A stretch of DNA of 64,000 nt from an uncultured Bacteroidales bacterium (GTDB taxonomy: Bacteria; Bacteroidota; Bacteroidia; Bacteroidales; P3). Made by a program: the position numbers and the translations under genes. The notes beneath the pieces are model-generated. The model was not told the origin of the DNA. It saw only the letters and a program-made list of their open reading frames with translations, and ran no database searches. The stretch covers positions 1 through 64,000 of the forward strand of contig CAJTPR010000005.1 in NCBI GenBank assembly GCA_910578275.1. The letters run 5' to 3'. Positions 62,201-64,000 of the stretch are shown in pieces (the stretch's first letter is position 1; the number at the start of each line of letters is the position of its first letter).

Positions 62201-64000
62201 CAAGCCTGTGGGCGACGGAGAATACTATCCCGGCGTGAAATTCATCGGTACCGGTTGCCAATACATCTCCGACACGGTCATCATCGTTTCCTTGCCCGAA
62301 CCGTCCATGATGCCTGACGTCCAGGTACGGGGCGACAGCAGTTTCTGTGCCGGATCCGATGTGGATTCGTTGATCGCTTTCGACGGTCAGGACGGTGCCA
62401 TCGTGGGTTGGTATGCCGATACGGCATTGTCCGAAGTGCTTGTGGAAGGTGCGATAGGACAAGACAGGGTGGCGTTCGGCCTGCCCGATTCCATCAGGAA
62501 TACGACGGGAAGCTACACGTTCTATGCCGCTCAACGTGCCGGATTCTGCAAGAGCGGACCGGTAGCCTTTACGGTAAATGTCCGCGAACGCGATACGGCG
62601 GGCGGTTTGCGGCTGCAGTATGTAAGACGCTTCAAGTGCGACGATGACGGCAGCGCCCTCGCCATCAAGGTTTCGGCACATTTCGACACCATCAACGTGG
62701 AAGGCATCTACCAATGGACTTCCGTTACCGGTGCGGCCATCCATGGAACGGGTCAGGAAGTGACCGTGGATGTCGTTGACAGCGCGAAGGTTTGCGTGTC
62801 GTTCACCTATGTTTCTTCTTGCGACGGTGTCGCCTATACGCTCTACGGCGATACGATTTCCATCAACGTGGCCGGCATTGGAAACAACCTGGCTCCCGGC
62901 ACCTTGGTCTGCACGGGAGATTCGGCCATCGCCCGCTCGCTCGACACGAACGGCGTGAGCGACACGAACTTCAGCTATGAATGGCAGGCCATGCGGTTCG
63001 ACAACGCGGCGGGTGCCTGGCGTTGGAGCGCGGCTCCCGGTATCGATACCTTGGAGAATTACACGGTATGGCACGATTACCTGGCGCAAGCGGACGGCAT
63101 GCCCTCCGGATACAAGCAACTCGTGTTGCGCCGTATCGTCCATGTGGACGGTTGCCACGACACCAGCGATCAGGTTACGTTCTACTATAAGCCCGCTCCT
63201 GTCCCGACCGCCGTTCTGGATATACCCGAGGTTTGTCCCGGAGAGCCGGTGTCGGCTTCCGTGAACGGAACCGATCTGGGAACGGCTCCCTATGTGAATT
63301 GGTATGCGGGTGATACGCTCAAGTACGCGCACGACACGTTGCGGGCAGGTTTCGGCGTATTGCCGGGCGGTACCAAGATCCGTGCGGTGGTTTATCCGGT
63401 TTACGATACGTTGTGTCCCGTCGTGGATTCGGTGATCGTGCAAGACACCGTCAAGGTGGCGGATGCCATCGCGGCCGACCTCCGGATCGAAATCGCCGAT
63501 ACGCTTTTCTGTACGGAAGGCAATACGTTCAAGGCGCATTATAACTCCGCATACAGCGATAACCCGCGTTATACATGGTTCTACAACGGTGTCCATGTGG
63601 ATTCCATGGACGGAAAGGATACCTACGTCCGCACGGATGTCAAGCGAGGTGACAGCGTGTATGTGATGATAACGGCCACCAACCGTTGTCCTGCTTCGGA
63701 TTCCGCGCGTAGCGCGACCGTAATCGCCGGTCAAAGGGGTCAAACGGTCGACGGTCGGGTCCAAGCCGTGGTGGATACTTCCTTGATCAAGCGCGACAGC
63801 CTGCGGCTTGAGGCGCACGGTGCCCAAAGCTACCTGTGGCAAGACGACCATTCCGCCGACAGCGTCCATATCGTCCCGGCCAATGGCGGCCAGACCGTCC
63901 ATTGTGTCGAACTGCATACCGACGGCTATTGCGACACGGTATTGTGCGTAAGTTCGATCGTTCCCACGGCTACGTTGGAAATCCTGCCGGTTTGCGCGTT
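47280..64000 (+). CDS. Giant secreted multi-domain surface protein (adhesin-like), 3' end beyond window
   Basis: At least 5,573 codons in one frame from ATG 47280; I checked the frame at about a dozen points to the window end and saw no stop. A hydrophobic signal-like segment (residues 5-25) is followed by a Pro/Ala-rich linker, then 13 tandem 21-residue repeats with GGIGDG (residues 142-402). After that come dozens of Ig/PKD-like modules of about 80-110 residues, each opening with a cysteine phrase (AVCIGDTLF at about 48537, TVCEGTPVTF at about 49998, STICPGTSIQ at about 51085) and a later YxW strand. Two lectin-like inserts lie near 56860-57340 and 59000-59500. This is SprB-like T9SS cargo architecture; the sorting domain would be beyond the window. 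An in-frame TTG at 47256 is an alternative start. Confidence 0.88.
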   Translation, partial: MRKWVIAGLCLAGVAVGSATVVRLSSLSSQANKEEDAFAVPDAALLPDLQTVAGVYDGQPLLYPQQPDLGFLAAEPAMPFVSASPAVPALLADDFPEGDEEPYPFCLANKVQWSDQGKVNGGSGMAVSASSDDPEAGTPYTGGIGQGVSAAKMEVVFKPVYLGGIGDGHRASAMQIIYKPTYLGGIGDGEHASAMRIVYKPTYLGGVGDGHTTSTMKMIYKPTYLGGIGDGHTTSMMKMIYKPTYLGGIGDGHTTSMMKMIYKPTYLGGIGDGHTTSMMKMIYKPTYLGGIGDGHVTSAMKMIYAPNFLGGIGDGHTTSAMKNLPAPPFMGGIGDGHVTSAMKMLLAPNFLGGIGDGHHSRAMDKPKPWPYMGGIADGHVTLQVPGVFYPLYVGGFSDGFAKRGLPCDTTQYKIYADSAVCIGDTLFLETDSVPSASYIWKGPDGWRGDGMRVFRPGFTAKMAGTYTVTIDPGCADAEDLPTAMAVVVATIPDPVYAIIDSIVPNMPYERMCFGDSAVFGLSGYGWGDSALFEWRINGNPIGEPTRDSVVKLAGVDDGFNITAAVYSSLECVDARPYVTKPVRTAVDEKKTVNVSIASDIDQALDSITVCRGYPIRISSSYVNEGDNPTFIWLRNNDTLLSGTTDFVVLDSLQNGDSIRLLLISSIHCVDCRPKVSNTLRFVVKNQPVLNVPGTQEINLGESVDLSVSGGSDRAEYKWTPCSSLNTCQGTDVTASPRTTTRYTVTLTEPWHCQVQDTVLVEVYTDVRVLNHPQPVTVCDSSVARFEVRASGASLAFDWQVDQGDGIWRTIKDMPRPNPYKEVWTGGFTASLEIGLAKDSVSSTLSHLHLGMSQYKYRCRVSGVTDKTQKRDTLYSNDPEKFYGVARLYVNPLRTAYGSILFNGTDTVCEGTPVTFTLKTQNNLAANYSVDWRVNGVSRQVGKGMSYVLPKELSKDSTSIQAFITTGYECPSLNPEPTAVVWMPAYKNPQVYSGADGTVIVQYNTRDTLCGALLSTGMKPGEDTTMTYLWSPASKIEGPVDQLKALTTPVQSPVTYTLTATNAHGCQGTHSHVVSLKGGKLNASVQNHVVCEGDTVCLQVTPWGGSGLYSFAWTAIPQDGTPANAGFVSADTTVVCTVSPVGVTNYRVRVFDGVDSVVKTIKVTVNKRMLSQPVLVGDTNYCANTLDKFRLKVQNDAYAGRVSMYRWYVNDTLDARYDGSAEYRIAPRDGSRIHCEVTVGYACPAKNPVNTPKVGIHIYPIPVISQITPDSTICPGTSIQLMVKGKEIDSLSWTPKDEILTGADAKKPSQTVIARPSTSTVYNVALFSSKRCVVNHKINVNVHPVTAATTQAPDIYACQSGEARFPVKVSGLDLVYDWQKLEGGSWNSVADPDKYADLNTAQLLVRNVDVAEDGDQYRLHVSGRCQPDSISAPMTLHVIDSVYFDIVLVDTPRCGNDPAKIRFVTNLTGLQKKFEVVVSGPSGTRHYITRDSVFRIKEVYPGDRVQAFLTPQGIIAQCVNPNPMPSQVVDLGVKESPRLTYKASNPKACATADGSITLVATGGHQPYTYYFNGLADTMDRFENLATGMYVAYVSDNNGCRSKELEISLRDPNGPVDPVVSNAGFYCQADVLPSHLVLDPKTKKAEVKWFSDYRCNTMIHTGDSMVFPAAAGRHVYYLYQQFGNCKSGVVKVEVFVGTVPVIDRIDQVVPSSCERVDGIISVYATGDTTLEYSAFVPQNFGPNSDFIDLPNGTYPIAVRTIAGCHVYDTVELYAYNTPDAPRMLVGDTVYCAGSPRRPLEIKPERKGAVTWFSDLTLQHVVYRGNPYDIGGLKEGDYIFSAVEAVGSCNSKPATVKVKILPSVNTGVPDKVFGCKGGMVTVKANKQEGVSYRWFDPSNTLISTSDSMRVNVPDNPQTYVLRALLTVDGYDCEISQDVVVHYTTDPLYKDTTVCLGDTVVITVPGAASCQWPDGSVSNTYRVAAGGNNGHKQTIPVWVDFADGCRMQYIYVVTTKSGNPTDVSIEKDFDLYCSGDKHVLGAKLSDPRVPVTLQWYKDGMDISDANGGTLRIDSLEQGIYTYVVTATAKEVCTTPRVTADTVRIKVYETPAVNAGTDIDSVPYGEKTVIGKDADVTGGLLPYVYLWTGTGIGADDDRLTIGSNRLYSSTVVTLTVTDSVGCHASDEVKVTVVGGPFRISMDRPYDFDLSKFTEVVCLNDSVRLRVKPEGGSGNYDIVWQELIDDTTRGGVLGTQADLMFRAADSGRYVVTVVNLTGGAATKADTLTAIVSLYVNMPPVTGHIFTPDTTMCSDTAYTLYLKDYWGDRISWEFSYDSAIWSGLRNGVDSVRIAKGSDPSRQTTYYRVSVSNGVCLPAYTGDYKVSVYEDLENNIAYQGPQPLCPEVTDVHFSGNEVTKGGNGVYAYQWQWSKTEAGPYVNCPADSGTYTYTWPGRIDSTRHVRRVVYSDGCPFFSRSEKVSVYDDANIGEIEGETYVCIDSVGILSVPNTQMLSYVWEMATDTAAASADWKVLPGASQFSYITDMMKKGDTLYYRAIGQKHACDPDTTGVFCVIATEPLPAAAFISVDTMEACLHDRLVFHLDSVHYPGNKPSYVWYVNGVQLKLPVMNGKDTLAFASKDNKTLYISNLEPGDSVQCGLMSSIGCVISRIALSQAIKPVVYVPEVFIASPADDLVFCRRDTVTLLADSADFYRWSYLGKGDTGLTVLHTGSFVYQDSMVKVSPSKVTTYYVQGVDRHGCTGIDSVTLTPEPLVDRTPDTTICDGSFLTIKAMSVSPTKGVTYSWREVPVKDSTTPATLSGALTVNTFKKVQPKDSLTYYICTIKTSAPRFCTFTDTIKVFVQENEQPSVDIVYDGTMLGTDTAHIIECEKKENFFRYTSEWAGDEPRYTWYFNGEAVGHDSIFSDHYPYMVDHSSIYVEMESSRRCVLERTVKSKQLKIKYTKMPEALVSINSNKGTSICPNEELVVFKAHAPTYDTGVFEWYVKYADSNKFVRVYTGDSLVSTFASGDQVYCLYVANDSCIKYSPKRSNTLTFSNYKLWKPTVDIVRLDAGIEGSGDTVCELTDVLFEARIADQGTDYRFVWMLDGMEVGTVNDLKLTYSDFIAQQDTAYKRYVVTAKLETKHTCAVPSNINQDDTVVFVKPRTPFGVTIDQDVLQACNSLKVEPVAFTHVYGPLSVSGNVIANNCHDSYWNTGAISQQSIEGNGGVSAYAGTTRFHQMFGLTSRKEVKHYSDIDYAIYFDWGTIEIYENGVYQGSFGSYNTVQKYTVEIADSVIRYLRDGSVFHTSAVRDTAGLYYGGFSLYSICHAGCTNPDHSHFPNMRAFIEYRSSSIVFGSTVFAPPVKKPDYDWMVNGSSFEFGNGEDSLYDHKYRFEPNDVVTLLVKSNDVCMERTMAESNPVTVLPTDPGNFLRLDDSAYVCRGDSVRITATGAAAYTWELPLDMDTATVHDSSILVWPDLTTTYRVTGVNADGCSDFKRIVVVVFDLPNPQLGPDKEACHGDSLYFSVAKGADPDSLTDKFYHTEWTFIKNDTTFAVLPSVYENAIRFVAEESGLLVAVMTNKLSACYAVDTLKLDVYPLPHVNMPDDTLEVCISHDLAIQDSAYDQAYKQPNRYTWTPATGLRNGNGYTNGSFKIFNRADTGFFTYYVDVVTPKGCHSYDTVHVRNIKQELSVNMELVRRTVCEGEYPQFILAGEWWDSNATAVLYRNGRQVGTYTVGKSGQYQSDTITYTGDIAHNDRYQVRIMSLNQCLIVKDVLSGFDTLGVVYATTLASLPDSLCIGHDLVLRALPVQDTNVRYKWTMCNSYEQTVIKYVGSKPDTVHETVYINHAPFGFDTNTIVVKMPGLPTYFMVEADGGHGCVTRDTAYLDIIEADTLWAEAWQKTDSCFSPEMAVPNWNFTSNAMIPLLGGQIVKDGAQSHAWTYLTSPTVLHGNFMFRYVISGKEGASMVGINYEGRVHNRCSSWWYNWCGYDADYTFYLSGQNNRPALMIYERGNHVWTGGEYAEGDILFIVRQGGYINYYQNEVLVRRVQERSPEKNFNPEVSMHCPGTAVDPVGYVELQNVEIISAAGSIAAPISYKWYLNGKVVSTDSALDARRVGFTGFNDTLVYEVSGQTKCDGLQVVRDTLPVKSPKGYTPVFLKLSTDSLQCQGRDFMVRAHLLNRSGDVPDSAIRYNWYRGDIMIAGDTRADSIVITNAGINEYVWAQAYVDTSIMSCTFNNVKNAVRSPYLVLPVEPSKALGVNVDVFPGDTVCMFSEVLFNATGVVSGMQDAGKNPTMEWYLNGQLTSRDFTYKTDSLRDGDSVYAIITASSEIQCLDTNRKQTRVVRMNVLPAPVLAAHRDTVITYNAQAALWAEVLQNWEPGITYEWYPAFDIIDPYSAQDSATVVKARIDHYYTVQARNTIGCYSNEASVHVEVLTCPQFIMRGSGTKACAGDSAFLYLQVQGFRPYTNIYFWQISHDNGATWRTLDTLVDTDFGIKVGTNSVTLVLSKALASYDKSHSLFRCGAVATDTLLSCDTVYSRELFLDIVDYVVPVAGISGDTVICRRSPVDFKASGAANPGDYYQWYVNGQMVAGNGSLLHLDSVSGSTEVSVSMIIRNDKNACVDDSKATDTLKVLVHPRPELVMYPDTSIHIGDTAQVGVRVSGSPAPYTYAWNGLPATTLFSTVSDSTATKNQYFTTIYTVTVTDSNGCSVKGSMTVNIEDSCKLYVSIYGPKTICFDSIATFKGLVTGGLQNSDIHYIWRCVPEIDSTVITFTGKEFTVRALKPGNYQLTFMAVDSSEYVRTLCPDEPHMASVTYDFTVEPPKRFTVEIDTFAAVCAGSEGELDAKAYVDGAEASMDVAYHWKQHDFLGHVVKTQNSTRSVFGIKEWSVGDWVSVAATMGGDECETGLTVYDTFRPVINPQPGPLQARRLYVGGLEPCTFDTASIGLSVPMEQAGQVQYTIDGGKTWQSDSLFKPVGDGEYYPGVKFIGTGCQYISDTVIIVSLPEPSMMPDVQVRGDSSFCAGSDVDSLIAFDGQDGAIVGWYADTALSEVLVEGAIGQDRVAFGLPDSIRNTTGSYTFYAAQRAGFCKSGPVAFTVNVRERDTAGGLRLQYVRRFKCDDDGSALAIKVSAHFDTINVEGIYQWTSVTGAAIHGTGQEVTVDVVDSAKVCVSFTYVSSCDGVAYTLYGDTISINVAGIGNNLAPGTLVCTGDSAIARSLDTNGVSDTNFSYEWQAMRFDNAAGAWRWSAAPGIDTLENYTVWHDYLAQADGMPSGYKQLVLRRIVHVDGCHDTSDQVTFYYKPAPVPTAVLDIPEVCPGEPVSASVNGTDLGTAPYVNWYAGDTLKYAHDTLRAGFGVLPGGTKIRAVVYPVYDTLCPVVDSVIVQDTVKVADAIAADLRIEIADTLFCTEGNTFKAHYNSAYSDNPRYTWFYNGVHVDSMDGKDTYVRTDVKRGDSVYVMITATNRCPASDSARSATVIAGQRGQTVDGRVQAVVDTSLIKRDSLRLEAHGAQSYLWQDDHSADSVHIVPANGGQTVHCVELHTDGYCDTVLCVSSIVPTATLEILPVCA
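47703..48485 (+). repeat. Thirteen tandem 63-bp coding repeats (GGIGDG, 21 residues each)
   Basis: Units start every 63 bp exactly, from 47703 to 48459, with no indel. The core reads YLGGIGDGHTTSMMKMIYKPT. Units 5-7 (47955-48143) are almost identical in DNA, whereas units 1-3 and 8-13 are increasingly diverged, the last being GGFSDGFAKRG. The gradient suggests recent expansion in the middle of an older array. Similar GGxGDG repeats occur near the N termini of large Bacteroidota surface proteins; no structure is assumed. Confidence 0.95.
56860..57340 (+). other. Lectin-like (SPRY/concanavalin-like) insert 1 in the giant protein
   Basis: Around residues 3190-3350 the Ig-like pattern is interrupted by a segment with WNTGAISQQ, DIDYAIYFDWGTIEIYENGVY and VIRYLRDGSVFHTSAVRD. 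The order (Y-A-I-Y, then I-x-I-Y-E-N-G, then V-x-Y-x-x-D-G) is seen in beta-sandwich binding modules of large Bacteroidota proteins. Domain identity is an inference; boundaries are approximate. Confidence 0.5.
59000..59500 (+). other. Lectin-like insert 2 in the giant protein
   Basis: Around residues 3905-4075 a second insert has a related layout: WNFTSNAMIPLLGG, FMFRYVISGKEGASMVGINY, ADYTFYLSGQNNRPALMIYE and INYYQNEVLVRRVQE. It contains a Cys/Trp-rich patch (CSSWWYNWCGYDADY) absent from insert 1. Probably a glycan- or protein-binding module; boundaries are approximate. Confidence 0.45.

Noticed and set aside
61452..63917. 821-codon open frame on the minus strand
   Set aside because: Third antisense shadow of the giant gene.

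Overview
The window looks like chromosomal DNA of a GC-rich member of the Bacteroidales (phylum Bacteroidota). Reasons: many genes are preceded by the phylum's -7 promoter element TAnnTTTG, with few Shine-Dalgarno sequences; the gene families are typical of the group (SDR-type threonine dehydrogenase, fused NfnAB-like oxidoreductase, DUF6057 membrane proteins, heme-motif TolB-like lipoproteins); and secreted proteins show hallmarks of type IX secretion (T9SS) cargo. Genus and species cannot be told from the sequence.

Layout. 225-578 is a short type V-A (Cas12a-type) CRISPR array on the minus strand, with its own promoter and no cas gene in the window. 754-23081 is ordinary housekeeping: iorBA, mnmA, threonine dehydrogenase, the Nfn-like fusion with a DEAD-box helicase, an aspartate aminotransferase, secG, metK (behind a SAM-II-like riboswitch candidate and a cysteine-containing upstream ORF), pyrC, a UvrD/PcrA helicase, upp, a CNNM/CBS membrane protein, and panC-radA-folE. 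23294-25128 is an AT-richer islet with an AbiEi/AbiEii toxin-antitoxin pair and a frameshifted gene remnant.

25240-42560 is a cell-envelope region. Two paralogous modules, each a DUF6057 integral membrane protein followed by a lipoprotein with a beta-propeller and one CxxCH heme motif, lie about 10 kb apart. Between them are a T9SS type B cargo protein and an operon of a lytic transglycosylase, an SGNH-like protein with substituted catalytic-region residues, and an MBOAT acyltransferase. A noncoding block of three hairpins built from one 9-10 bp palindromic unit sits at 36992-37095. A STAND-like ATPase with a strongly patterned promoter and a small lipoprotein follow.

43099-64000 is a surface-protein locus: two secreted SUMF1/FGE-like proteins, a small secreted repeat-type protein between them, and a giant secreted protein that starts near 47280 and is still open at the window edge (about 5,570 codons). 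The giant begins with 13 tandem 63-bp repeats and continues with many Ig-like modules and two lectin-like inserts. The antisense reading frames over this gene, up to 1,867 codons, are artefacts of its codon bias.

The candidates most worth following are the duplicated DUF6057/heme-propeller modules, the SUMF1-repeat protein-SUMF1-giant adhesin locus, the hairpin cluster at 36992-37095, the metK leader, and the CRISPR array with its hybrid first repeat.
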